64,000 nucleotides of DNA from Companilactobacillus alimentarius DSM 20249 (GTDB lineage Bacteria; Bacillota; Bacilli; Lactobacillales; Lactobacillaceae): positions 806,001-870,000 of the forward strand of contig NZ_CP018867.1 in assembly GCF_002849895.1 (NCBI RefSeq), in the 5' to 3' direction. Every line of letters begins with the position of its first letter. Positions within the stretch are counted from its first letter, which is position 1. Below, piece after piece: positions 29,429 to 37,939 of the stretch. The notes under the pieces were generated by a model that was not told the origin of the DNA, did no database searches, and was given only the letters and a program-made list of their open reading frames with translations. Made by a program: the position numbers and the translations under genes.

Positions 29429-29902
29429 CTAAATCACATGGCGTTCAAAAGGATCGTCAGAAATTCCATCTTCAAGAATTTGCTTTGACCACTCTTTAGC
29501 TGAGAACAATGAGTGATCACGATAATTACCACAGCTATACTTATCTGTTCCTTGAACATCTTTCCATTCAATATCATTAGCAATAGCATCAAGTGAACTC
29601 TTTAAGGCCTCTGCCACCTCGGTTGTTGAATGCTCACCCCAAGTAATCAAATGAAAACCAGTTCGGCATCCAAATGGTGAACAGTCAATCACGCCATCCA
29701 ATCTGTCTCGTAATAACCCAGCTAAGAGATGTTCGATTGTATGCAATCCAGCAGTAGGAATTGCATTTTCATTTGGTTGAACTAGACGCAAATCAAAATT
29801 AGAAATTGTGTCTCCTTTTGCTCCGTGTTCTACCGTAATCAATCTAACGTAAGGTGCCTTTACCTTTGTGTGATCTAATGTGAAGCTTTCTACTTTTGCC
29901 AT
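29429..29902 (-). CDS. luxS: S-ribosylhomocysteine lyase LuxS
   Basis: 157 residues. The metal site [13 protein letters not shown] (HxxEH) and the Cys in [10 protein letters not shown] are present. LuxS splits S-ribosylhomocysteine into homocysteine and the AI-2 precursor DPD, recycling SAM by-product. The start follows AAGGAGAAAT. No convincing separate promoter is seen upstream; the nearest is that of the T-box leader, about 640 bases away, so control by methionine supply is inferred. Confidence 0.97.
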   Translation of the reverse strand: MAKVESFTLDHTKVKAPYVRLITVEHGAKGDTISNFDLRLVQPNENAIPTAGLHTIEHLLAGLLRDRLDGVIDCSPFGCRTGFHLITWGEHSTTEVAEALKSSLDAIANDIEWKDVQGTDKYSCGNYRDHSLFSAKEWSKQILEDGISDDPFERHVI

Positions 29903-30115
29903 AATTAATATTTCTCCTTAAATTTTATTTGTTTAAATTATTTTCTTACTTGTTTTGTCGTGGTATAACTTGACTATTTTGGTTCTTCTCCTCATTTTAT
30001 CCTCAAATTTTAATTCTTAAATCATCTCCTTGTTTGATTCGCTTATTTAATTTATTTGTTAGGGTCTGGTTGTTGTCTTCTAACAAAAGCAAGGAAATTG
30101 ATTGTATAAGAGCAT

Positions 30116-30249
30116 GGTATACGGACGTCAATTAGACGTCCCCATAACGCTCTCTAATTTGTGGCTCCGCCACAAAAGCAAAGGTATACGGACGTCTTCG
30201 ACGTCCCCATAACGCTCTCTAATTGTGGCTCCGCCACAAAAGAGAGCGT
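30116..30249. repeat. Two tandem REP-like palindromic repeats
   Basis: Two copies of about 60 bases at 30116-30178 and 30183-30242. Each has GGTATACGGACGTC, a GGACGTC/GACGTCC hairpin, CCCATAACGCTCTCTAATT and a TTGTGGC-TCC-GCCACAA hairpin. In the second copy ACGCTCTCT (30212-30220) also pairs with AGAGAGCGT (30241-30249), giving one 38-base hairpin directly after the T-box terminator. The loop between the GACGTC arms differs between copies. No gene lies in 29903-30240; apart from these repeats I see only a 20-codon open frame with no homology. Confidence 0.8.
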
Positions 30250-30541
30250 AAAAAAAATCGTCCCTACACTGCAGACTAACTCTCCAATGTAGGGACGATT
30301 ACCGTGGTACCACCCTAATTCATACTTTGTTTACACAAAATACCTCAACGACACTAACATGTCCGGGATGATATCGCATCCTTGCGTACCTTGGCTTTCA
30401 CCGTGGTAAGACTCCAAGCTCATCTTCAACCAACGTTTGTTCCGTCTTTTCACTAAACAACGGTCACTTTTCAAACTAATAATTGATTTACTCTTCTCTT
30501 CAACGTCTAATAAAATTAAATAAGTTTTAATTGTTTGATTG
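30249..30541 (-). ncRNA. T-box riboswitch leader, specifier probably AUG (methionine)
   Basis: On the minus strand the T-box AGGGTGGTACCACGGT (30301-30316) is followed by a terminator with arms AATCGTCCCTACA and TGTAGGGACGATT and eight T (about 30253-30300). Upstream, Stem I is recognisable: AGTA (30489-30492) with AATCAA pairs to TTGGTT and leaves the specifier strand GAAGATGAG, then AGTGACCG...ACGG forms the apical part. ATG (30421-30423) is the best specifier. The bulge UGGU needs discriminator base A73, as in tRNA-Met and not tRNA-Asp (G73), which argues against GAU. The next gene downstream is luxS. Confidence 0.82.
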
Positions 30542-30547
30542 GTGATT

Positions 30548-30576
30548 AATTTACACTTCTTAATTATTATTGTCAA
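30548..30576 (-). promoter_or_regulatory. Promoter of the T-box leader
   Basis: TTGACA (30571-30576) and TAAATT (30548-30553), 17 bases apart on the minus strand; transcription should begin near 30541, just before Stem I. Confidence 0.75.
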
Positions 30577-30600
30577 TCTTTTTTGAAATATTATTCTGTG

Positions 30601-30642
30601 CAAAAAAACTACTTCAATTCAATTTTGAAGTAGTTTTTTTTA
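30601..30642. terminator. Terminator after thiN
   Basis: AAAAAAACTACTTCAATT and AATTGAAGTAGTTTTTTT flank a short loop; it lies six bases after the thiN stop and upstream of the T-box promoter. Confidence 0.9.
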
Positions 30643-30647
30643 TGTTA

Positions 30648-31307
30648 TTAATTTTTATCTTTACTTTGAATTACTGCAACGATTCCACTCTGAAAGCTGA
30701 AATCAATTGTCTCACTCAGAAATTCATTACTGGCCCAACTTACTGGGTGTCCTGCACTAAAATCGTCTAATTTATACTTAGCATCATAAATATTTAAATG
30801 GGTCACGGGTCCAAGATTTACGAAGGCAATGTATTTCATACTATTTTCATGATAAACCGTATAACGTCCCGGTCTAAAGAAGCGAATAGTATTGGTTCCC
30901 GACTTATAATACAGTTTATCGTAAAAATCTAAAAATCTCGGATCGAATGGTAAAAACAAATTGATCAGAAAATGATCGATTCGACCTCCGGTAGCCCCGT
31001 AAACGTAATACTCCTGAGCATTGAATTTTTCTCTTGCAGCTAAGAGACATAATTCTGAATCGGAATCATCTTTTTCAGGCGGAAATTTTTTAAAATCAGG
31101 TACGTTTTCTCTTAAAAGCTTCTGCTCTTTTTTACTGATAGAATCAAAGTCTCCAATAGCAATCTCTGGAATTATGCCATTTTCTAGCAAATAGAGTCCA
31201 CCACGATCAGCTCCGACCCAAGGTCCGGGTATTGCTTTGATACTTTGACTCAATTCATCAGGATATTCAGTTTTGGGACCACCTAAAAGAATATTTACAC
31301 GTCTCAT
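30648..31307 (-). CDS. thiN: Thiamine pyrophosphokinase
   Basis: 219 residues. ThiN makes TPP from thiamine and ATP. GADRGGLYLLENG, AIGDFDSISKKE, PPEKDDSDSELCL and GATGGRIDHFL are the family motifs. It overlaps rpe by four bases and ends the gmk-to-thiN operon, as in Bacillus. Confidence 0.95.
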   Translation of the reverse strand: MRRVNILLGGPKTEYPDELSQSIKAIPGPWVGADRGGLYLLENGIIPEIAIGDFDSISKKEQKLLRENVPDFKKFPPEKDDSDSELCLLAAREKFNAQEYYVYGATGGRIDHFLINLFLPFDPRFLDFYDKLYYKSGTNTIRFFRPGRYTVYHENSMKYIAFVNLGPVTHLNIYDAKYKLDDFSAGHPVSWASNEFLSETIDFSFQSGIVAVIQSKDKN

Positions 31308-31975
31308 TGTTTTGCATTCACAGCCAAAGATCTAAGATTATCTACACGTTCTGTAATATCATTTTGACCGAATAAATATGAACCAGCTACAAAAATATCA
31401 GCTCCTGCATGGGCACATTTTGCAATTGTCTCGTTATTTACTCCACCATCAACTTCAATTTCAAAATCATCGTCAGCTGCTGTTTGACGCAATTGATCAA
31501 GACGTTGAATTTTTTTAGTCATATTAGTAATAAATTTTTGACCACCAAAGCCAGGATTTACAGTCATAACTAGAATCTGATCAATCACTGGGAATAATTC
31601 CTTAACCGTTTCCAAAGGCGTTCCCGGATTAACTACTACTCCAGCTTTAACGCCTAAACTCTTGATCAAATCAATTGAACGATAAATATGTTGCGTACTC
31701 TCGGCATGGACTAGAATCGTATCGGCTCCAGCATCAACTATTGGTTTGATGTAAGCATCAGGATTTTCAATCATCAAATGAACATCAAGTGGTTTGTCCG
31801 TAACTTGGCGCATCCCTGCTACTACGCTAGGACTAAAGGACATATTGGGTACAAAGTGACCATCCATAATATCAATATGGAACAAATCTGCCCCTGCTTG
31901 CTCGGCTAATTTAACATCACGTTCAAGGTTCATAATATCTGCAGACAAAATTGAAGGTGCAATTTTTACTGTCAT
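31304..31975 (-). CDS. rpe: Ribulose-phosphate 3-epimerase
   Basis: 223 residues. A TIM-barrel pentose phosphate enzyme interconverting ribulose-5-P and xylulose-5-P. SILSADIMNLERDV, HIDIMDGHFVPNMSFSP, VMTVNPGFGGQKF and EVDGGVNNET carry the metal and catalytic residues. Located between rsgA and thiN. Confidence 0.97.
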   Translation of the reverse strand: MTVKIAPSILSADIMNLERDVKLAEQAGADLFHIDIMDGHFVPNMSFSPSVVAGMRQVTDKPLDVHLMIENPDAYIKPIVDAGADTILVHAESTQHIYRSIDLIKSLGVKAGVVVNPGTPLETVKELFPVIDQILVMTVNPGFGGQKFITNMTKKIQRLDQLRQTAADDDFEIEVDGGVNNETIAKCAHAGADIFVAGSYLFGQNDITERVDNLRSLAVNAKQ

Positions 31976-31988
31976 TTAAATCAACTCC

Positions 31989-32879
31989 TCAATATCTTTT
32001 TTTGTATGAATTAATTTCATTCAAAAAGTAAAGATAATTGTCATAGCGACTTTGCATTATCTTACCTTCTGACAAAGCTTTTTTAACTTCACATCCCGGT
32101 TCATTGACGTGACGACAACCTCTAAATTGACAACCATCACGATAATCTAAGAATTCTGGAAACAAGGTCGGCAATTCTTCTGGTGTTATCTCCATCAAAT
32201 CAATCGAAGAAAATCCTGGCGTATCGGCAACTAAACCCTCACAAATGTTAAATAGAGAAACTTGTCTAGTCGTATGTTTACCACGATTTAAAGTCTGGGA
32301 AATAGCTGCTGTCGCCAATCCTAACTCCGTGTCAATATGATTCAACAACGTAGACTTACCCGCACCAGATTGTCCCGTAAAGACTGTTACTTTATCAGCA
32401 AAAGTGGCTTTTAATTTGTCCAATTGCTGTGAATTATAGCTATCTTGGTCGTCAAAAACTAAATATCCAGCCTGATGATAACCAAGTAAGTCTTGTTTGA
32501 GTTCAACATATTTATCATCTGATAACAAGTCCGCTTTTGTCAAAAAAATCACTGGTTCGATTCGATTATGTTCAATATTGACCAAAATCTTATCTAACAA
32601 ATTGCTAGAAAAGTTTGGTTCAGCTGCCGAAGTTACAACGATTGCCTGATCGACGTTAGCAATCGGTGGACGCACAAGACTATTTTCTCGTGGCAAGATC
32701 TCTAGTATGTAACCCAAATCTCCTGTAGCGTCAAATGAGACTTTATCGCCCACTAAAGGTTTGATTTTACGCTTCCGAAAATTACCTCGTGCCCGAGTCC
32801 TGACTATTTCTTCACTTTCATTATCAAAAACGTCATAAAAACCACTGATTGATTTTATGATTCGTCCTGTTTTTTCCAT
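31989..32879 (-). CDS. rsgA: Ribosome small subunit-dependent GTPase RsgA
   Basis: 296 residues. An OB domain is followed by a circularly permuted GTPase in which G4 (TKAD) precedes G1 (GQSGAGKST) and G3 (DTPGF), then a zinc knuckle CQFRGCRHVNEPGC. It checks late 30S maturation. It follows prkC by seven bases; in Bacillus this GTPase is a phosphorylation target of that kinase. Confidence 0.97.
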   Translation of the reverse strand: MEKTGRIIKSISGFYDVFDNESEEIVRTRARGNFRKRKIKPLVGDKVSFDATGDLGYILEILPRENSLVRPPIANVDQAIVVTSAAEPNFSSNLLDKILVNIEHNRIEPVIFLTKADLLSDDKYVELKQDLLGYHQAGYLVFDDQDSYNSQQLDKLKATFADKVTVFTGQSGAGKSTLLNHIDTELGLATAAISQTLNRGKHTTRQVSLFNICEGLVADTPGFSSIDLMEITPEELPTLFPEFLDYRDGCQFRGCRHVNEPGCEVKKALSEGKIMQSRYDNYLYFLNEINSYKKRY

Positions 32880-32886
32880 AAATCAC

Positions 32887-34893
32887 CTATTTGACTGAAC
32901 CACCAAGAACAGTTTTATTATCTCGTTCAACTACATATGATCCAGTTTGTCCATCTTTCAAATTAAAACTCAATGTTACTGGTGTATCTTGCGTAATGGT
33001 CATTGTTCTATAAGCGGTTGTTATATTGTGTGCAGCATCTGAAATGTAAATTGTGACACTATTATTCCCATTAGTATCATAAGGAATCGTAATATCTTTT
33101 GTGACGGTACTAGTCGATGATGAACTATCGCTATCATCAGTACTATCGCTATCATCAGTACTATCGCTATCATCTTTACTATCACTATCATTGTCATCAT
33201 CTTTATCGCTAGTAGTAGACTTATCAGGCTCTTTACCCTTCGACATGACAACACTCAACGTACCGCCTTGACTTATTGTACTATTAGCGGCTGGATTTTG
33301 ACTAATCAAAAGTCCAGAATCCACATCATCCGAATACTCATATGACACATCCAAGGTCAAATCGGCTTCACTAGCATAATCTTGAATGCTCTTAAGATTA
33401 TATCCATTTAAATCCCGTACTTTAACCATCTTAGGTTTGACTGTCTTGACCTTAGCAATTGTCAGTGTCAAGGATTTATCTTTAGTGACTACTTTTTTGC
33501 CCTTAGGAATGCTCTGCTTCAAAATAGTTCCAGCTTCATATTCATTCGTAGCTTTATATTTAACTTTGACCTTAAAGCCACGCTTCTTCAAATTATCGGA
33601 AATATCCTCATACTGTTTGCCAACTAATTTTGGCATTTTATAATAAGTTGCTCCAAGGCTAACAACTAGATTCACTTGAGCACCATTTTTTAATTTTAAC
33701 CCTTTTGCTGGGATTGATTTGATCACATGTCCTGCTTCAACATCATCATCGTTTTCTTTTGACAAATCACCGACTTGAAGGTTAGAACTTTTTAACATTA
33801 CTGAAGCTTGTTTCATTGTTAAATTATATAAGTCTGGAACGGTCGTCTCTTGATTGCTCTTGATTATCATTGCTACTACAAACAAAATCAAGACTAATGG
33901 TACCAAGGAAATCAAAATAATAATTCGCTTCTTACGACTGATCTTTTTAGGCGTATGTTTTGGAACTGCAGCATCATCATCGGTACTATCCAGCGGTTCC
34001 ATCACACGTGTTTCTTCTAAATTATTGATTGGGGTCGGTATGAATTTAGGTTCATCAGCTCGTTTAGGCATCAGACAAGTGCTGAGATCATTGCACATTT
34101 CTTTAACAGATTGATAACGCTGATCTGGATCCTTCGCTGTGGCCTTTAAAACTGCGTTCTCCAAAGGTTGAGGAATGTTTGGATCTATCTTACGCAAATC
34201 TGGCATTTCTTCCTTAGAATGCTTCAAAGCGACAGTAACCGCTGTATCTCCTGTAAATGGAACATGCTTAGTTATCAATTCAAATAAAATTATTCCTAAA
34301 GCATAAATATCGGACAAAACAGTTGCTGAGCGTCCTTTGATTTGTTCTGGCGACATGTAGTGAACCGATCCTAACAAGGAATTGGTTCTCGTGATCGAAC
34401 GTTCACTCAATGCTAAAGCAATTCCAAAATCAGAAACTTTAACTTGAATTGGATCTTTAGCTTCATCAACCAAGATATTTTCTGGTTTCAAATCACGATG
34501 AATAATTCCGTGTTCATGCGCATCAGAAACAGCCATACAGATTTGTATCATAATATCGACAACTTCATGATAGGGGATCGGATAGTGATTCCTAATATAC
34601 TTCTTCAAATTCGGGCCATCAACATATTCAATTACAATGTATTGCATACCACTATCATTTCCAACATCCAAAACATTAACGATATTAGGATTGGAGAGAC
34701 CACTAGTTGCTTTAGCTTCACGAGCAAACCTTCTTTTGACTGATTCATCATCTTGAAGGTCATATCTTAAAGCTTTGACTGCAACTTTACGATTTAATAA
34801 AGTGTCGTTGGCTAAATAGACATTCGCCATACCACCTTCACCAAGCGTACCTAGAATCTCATAACGACCGCCTACTAGGTAACCCTTCTCCAT
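32887..34893 (-). CDS. prkC: Ser/Thr protein kinase with PASTA domains (PrkC/StkP type)
   Basis: 668 residues. The kinase domain covers about 10-270 (GEGGMANVYLA, HRDLKPEN, SDFGIA, SPEQIKG). A transmembrane helix lies near 322-345 (RIIILISLVPLVLILFVV). Three PASTA repeats follow outside the cell (TVPDLYNLT, KMPKLVGKQY, KMVKVRDLNGY), then a Ser/Asp repeat tract and a C-terminal beta-rich domain. The kinase senses muropeptides or lipid II and controls wall synthesis and division. It abuts prpC, its phosphatase. Confidence 0.96.
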   Translation of the reverse strand: MEKGYLVGGRYEILGTLGEGGMANVYLANDTLLNRKVAVKALRYDLQDDESVKRRFAREAKATSGLSNPNIVNVLDVGNDSGMQYIVIEYVDGPNLKKYIRNHYPIPYHEVVDIMIQICMAVSDAHEHGIIHRDLKPENILVDEAKDPIQVKVSDFGIALALSERSITRTNSLLGSVHYMSPEQIKGRSATVLSDIYALGIILFELITKHVPFTGDTAVTVALKHSKEEMPDLRKIDPNIPQPLENAVLKATAKDPDQRYQSVKEMCNDLSTCLMPKRADEPKFIPTPINNLEETRVMEPLDSTDDDAAVPKHTPKKISRKKRIIILISLVPLVLILFVVAMIIKSNQETTVPDLYNLTMKQASVMLKSSNLQVGDLSKENDDDVEAGHVIKSIPAKGLKLKNGAQVNLVVSLGATYYKMPKLVGKQYEDISDNLKKRGFKVKVKYKATNEYEAGTILKQSIPKGKKVVTKDKSLTLTIAKVKTVKPKMVKVRDLNGYNLKSIQDYASEADLTLDVSYEYSDDVDSGLLISQNPAANSTISQGGTLSVVMSKGKEPDKSTTSDKDDDNDSDSKDDSDSTDDSDSTDDSDSSSSTSTVTKDITIPYDTNGNNSVTIYISDAAHNITTAYRTMTITQDTPVTLSFNLKDGQTGSYVVERDNKTVLGGSVK
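33124..33192 (-). repeat. 18-base tandem repeat in prkC encoding a Ser/Asp linker
   Basis: The unit ACTATCGCTATCATCAGT (plus strand) is repeated almost exactly at 33124, 33142 and 33160, then decays. It encodes Asp-Ser-Thr-Asp-Asp-Ser type repeats between the last PASTA domain and the C-terminal domain. The unit keeps the frame, so slippage would only change linker length. Confidence 0.85.
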
Positions 34894-35640
34894 TTAATGC
34901 TTACCTCCGTCTTCATTTGTAGAAAAAAGTAGGGCGGTAATATTATCTCTTCCTCCGGCAGCATTAGCTTTATCAATCAAAATATGGCACTTAGCTTCAA
35001 GCGTGATATCCTTTGCCAAAATATCCTTGATCTCATTTTCAGGAACCATATTAGTCAAACCGTCGGTGCACAATAAAATAATTGAGTCATCGATTAAATC
35101 AAAATTCTTTACGCGTGGTTGGACCGTCTGTGACACTCCTAAAGTCTGCGTGATGATATTTTTTTGCGGATGATTCTCAGCTTCTTCTGGACTTATTTGA
35201 CCAGTTTCTAAGAGTTCATGAACCAATGAATGATCGACACTCAACTGTTTCAATTCATTATTCGTATAAATATAACATCTAGAATCACCGACATTTACGA
35301 CCATCATCTTCTCATCAATGAAGAAAACTCCGACCATCGTTGTTCCCATACCGCTTAAATCATCAAATTGATTTGAGACTGAAACGATTCGGTCATTTTC
35401 CTTACTCAATTCACTAATGATCCATTCACGCAACTCTGTAATGTTATTGACTTCTGATTCTTCAAAATTGTGTCCCAAATGGGAAACTGCCATATCAGAG
35501 GCAACATCCCCACCACGATGGCCGCCCATTCCATCGGCTACGATTCCGAACACAATACCTTTTTTGTTTTTAAAAACATTGACGTAATCTTGATTATTTT
35601 CTCTGAGTTTTCCAACATCAGTTAATAACGCATACTTCAT
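34894..35640 (-). CDS. prpC: PP2C-type protein phosphatase (PrpC/Stp)
   Basis: 248 residues. ADGMGGHRGGDVASD, GMGTTMVG, VGDSRCYIY and LCTDGLTNMV are PP2C metal-site motifs. It reverses PrkC phosphorylation and its stop abuts the prkC start. I start at MKYALLTDVGKLRENNQD; a 12-codon extension upstream lacks homology. Confidence 0.96.
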   Translation of the reverse strand: MKYALLTDVGKLRENNQDYVNVFKNKKGIVFGIVADGMGGHRGGDVASDMAVSHLGHNFEESEVNNITELREWIISELSKENDRIVSVSNQFDDLSGMGTTMVGVFFIDEKMMVVNVGDSRCYIYTNNELKQLSVDHSLVHELLETGQISPEEAENHPQKNIITQTLGVSQTVQPRVKNFDLIDDSIILLCTDGLTNMVPENEIKDILAKDITLEAKCHILIDKANAAGGRDNITALLFSTNEDGGKH

Positions 35641-35659
35641 TAGTCTCAACCTTACCTCT

Positions 35660-36988
35660 TTAATTTTTTCTAACAAAAGCTGCTACAAAGAAACCATCTG
35701 TAAAGTAATCACTTGGGAAGATTTTCAACATTCCGTGAGTGATCGAACCATCTAAAGCTGGTTCATGTTTGACTGGAATCAAATCAAAATTTAAATGCTT
35801 GTCAAGAAACTTCTTTACTACTATTTCATTTTCTTCGTCGTCAAAAGTACAAGTACTGAAAACTAATTTACCATTTACTTCTAGTAAATCAACCATGCTA
35901 TCCAAAATTTCTAACTGAACTCGTTGAAGATTTTCCAAATCTTCGGGCTTTCTAAAGAATCTTAATTCTGGCTTTCTTCTCATCAAACCTAAACCAGAAC
36001 ATGGAGCATCTACCAAGATACGATCAAATTTAGTATTGAGTAGATCCTTTGCTTTTCTCGCATCAACAGCACCCGTACTAATAATATCGCCATAGCCCAT
36101 TCTTTGACCGTTATCACGAACTAATTTAGTTTTATGCTTATGAATATCTAAAGCAACTACCTCACCGTCTTTTAAATAACTAGCAATGTGAGTCGTCTTG
36201 CCTCCAGGTGCAGAGCAAGCATCCAAAACCTTGCTATCAGGCTTGATATCAAGAGCTGGTGCCACTAACATAGAGCTTTCATCTTGAATAGTGTACAAAC
36301 CGTCTCTAAATTCCTGAGTATCTACTAAGTTACCACTCTTACAAATTAACCCCACCGAAGAAATTTTACTTGGTGAAACATCAAAGCCCTTTTTATCCAA
36401 AATTTCCTTTAAATCAGCAACAGTTGTCTTATTAGTGTTAACTCGAATAGAAATATGTGAAGGTTGATTGATTGAACCTAAGATTTCCTTAGCCTTGGCC
36501 TTGCCTTGTTGATCAATAAATAAATCCACTAGCCAGCGAGGTACACTGTTACGCAAACTTAGGTCGTAGACAGAGTCGCTCTTAGGCAGTTCTTTATAGC
36601 CATGACGTTGATAATTTCTCAAAACGGCATTTACTAAATTACCAGCCCCACGTCCAGCTTTTTGTTTAGCTATTTCAGTTGATTCATTTAAAACTGCATG
36701 GGCTGGTATCTTGTCTAAAAATTGTAATTGATAAATGGCGCTCATCAATAACAAATCAAGCCATAGTTCAACTTTTTTATCCTTATCTTGTAAATAAGGT
36801 TTCAATTGGTACTCTAAAACGTACTTATGTTGAATTACACCATAGACAATATTAGTCATTAAACGACTGTCAGCATCTGATAAATCAGAATTCTGAAGTA
36901 AGTTGTTAATTTCAATATTTGAATATGCTTTATTTTGGAAAACTCTAGTTAGAGCTATAACTGCTAATGCTCGAGGATTATTTTTCAT
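35660..36988 (-). CDS. rsmB: 16S rRNA (cytosine967-C5)-methyltransferase
   Basis: 442 residues. A NusB-like N-terminal RNA-binding domain (ALAVIALTRVFQNKAYSN) precedes a SAM methyltransferase with DACSAPGGKTTHIA and the catalytic Cys in DAPCSGLG. Overlaps fmt by 11 bases. Confidence 0.96.
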   Translation of the reverse strand: MKNNPRALAVIALTRVFQNKAYSNIEINNLLQNSDLSDADSRLMTNIVYGVIQHKYVLEYQLKPYLQDKDKKVELWLDLLLMSAIYQLQFLDKIPAHAVLNESTEIAKQKAGRGAGNLVNAVLRNYQRHGYKELPKSDSVYDLSLRNSVPRWLVDLFIDQQGKAKAKEILGSINQPSHISIRVNTNKTTVADLKEILDKKGFDVSPSKISSVGLICKSGNLVDTQEFRDGLYTIQDESSMLVAPALDIKPDSKVLDACSAPGGKTTHIASYLKDGEVVALDIHKHKTKLVRDNGQRMGYGDIISTGAVDARKAKDLLNTKFDRILVDAPCSGLGLMRRKPELRFFRKPEDLENLQRVQLEILDSMVDLLEVNGKLVFSTCTFDDEENEIVVKKFLDKHLNFDLIPVKHEPALDGSITHGMLKIFPSDYFTDGFFVAAFVRKN

Positions 36989-37928
36989 CGATTATTTGTT
37001 GTCCTTTTTTAAGATCTTTGCCTAAACCATTCATGTAGTTGGCAATATCCATAATTTTTTTACCGGCTGGTTGAATACGTTTGATTGAAAGTCCCTTTTT
37101 ATCGCCAGCAACGATCACCAAACGCTTTTTGCCTAGGTCATAAATACTACCAGTTGGTAATTGCGTATCAATTGTTTCTACTTCAGTCTGATAGAGCTTA
37201 GTTCTTTGTCCATTTAACATCACCCAAGCACCTGGATCAGGACTCAAAGCTCTGATTTGATTAAAAATCGTTTCAGCGGGTTTGGTAAAGTCCAAATGTT
37301 CCTGATCTTTAGTAATATTAGGCGAGAAAACTACCTTTTCAGGATCTTGCTTGATCGGTTTAATATCACCACTCAAGATCTTAGGAATAGTATCAAGCAA
37401 CAATTCACGTCCAACTATTGCTAATTTTTCAAACAAACTACCGTTATCATCAGTCTTTTCAATCGTTAGTTTCTCTTGACTGATGATATCGCCAGCGTCC
37501 ATCCCTTTAACCATATACATAATGGTAATACCAGTCTCTTTGTCGCCATTGAGTAACGACCATTGAATTGGAGCTCCACCACGGTACTTTGGTAGTAGTG
37601 ATCCATGGACGTTGATAGCGGCCACTTTGGCAGAATTCAAAAATGAAGTTGGTAAAAATTGGCCGTATGCAGCCGTAATAATTAAGTCCGCTTGCAGTTC
37701 CTTTAATTCAGCCACCTCTGGACTACCAGATAACTTGGCTGGTTGAAAAAGTTTAATATGCTCATCTTCAGCAATTAATTTAACCGGACTTTTTTGTAGC
37801 TTTTGCTTCCGACCAACTGGCTTATCTGGTTGAGTTACCGCTGCAATTATGTCATAACCTTCCTTAAGAAGTCCCCGAAATACCGTTGCGGAAAATTCTG
37901 GTGTTCCTAAAAATATAACTTTTGTCAT
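36978..37928 (-). CDS. fmt: Methionyl-tRNA formyltransferase
   Basis: 316 residues. Formylates initiator Met-tRNA. FLGTPEFSATVFRGLL, NVHGSLLPKYRGGAPIQW with catalytic Asn/His, and MDAGDII with Asp are visible; the C-terminal OB domain begins near FSPNITKDQE. It lies 11 bases after priA. The def gene, which usually precedes fmt in Bacillus, is not here. Confidence 0.97.
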   Translation of the reverse strand: MTKVIFLGTPEFSATVFRGLLKEGYDIIAAVTQPDKPVGRKQKLQKSPVKLIAEDEHIKLFQPAKLSGSPEVAELKELQADLIITAAYGQFLPTSFLNSAKVAAINVHGSLLPKYRGGAPIQWSLLNGDKETGITIMYMVKGMDAGDIISQEKLTIEKTDDNGSLFEKLAIVGRELLLDTIPKILSGDIKPIKQDPEKVVFSPNITKDQEHLDFTKPAETIFNQIRALSPDPGAWVMLNGQRTKLYQTEVETIDTQLPTGSIYDLGKKRLVIVAGDKKGLSIKRIQPAGKKIMDIANYMNGLGKDLKKGQQIIDEK

Positions 37929-37939
37929 TAAATCACCCT

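Noticed and set aside
30116..30249. CRISPR array
   Set aside because: Only two copies, made of internal palindromes and joined almost directly, without spacers or cas genes.
30421..30424. Aspartate (GAU) as specifier of the T-box
   Set aside because: GAU overlaps AUG in the loop, but the antiterminator bulge UGGU demands A at tRNA position 73, whereas tRNA-Asp has G. AUG is the better reading.
30331..30603. 90-codon frame within the T-box leader
   Set aside because: It covers Stem I and the T-box, a structured RNA; no start signal and no plausible product.
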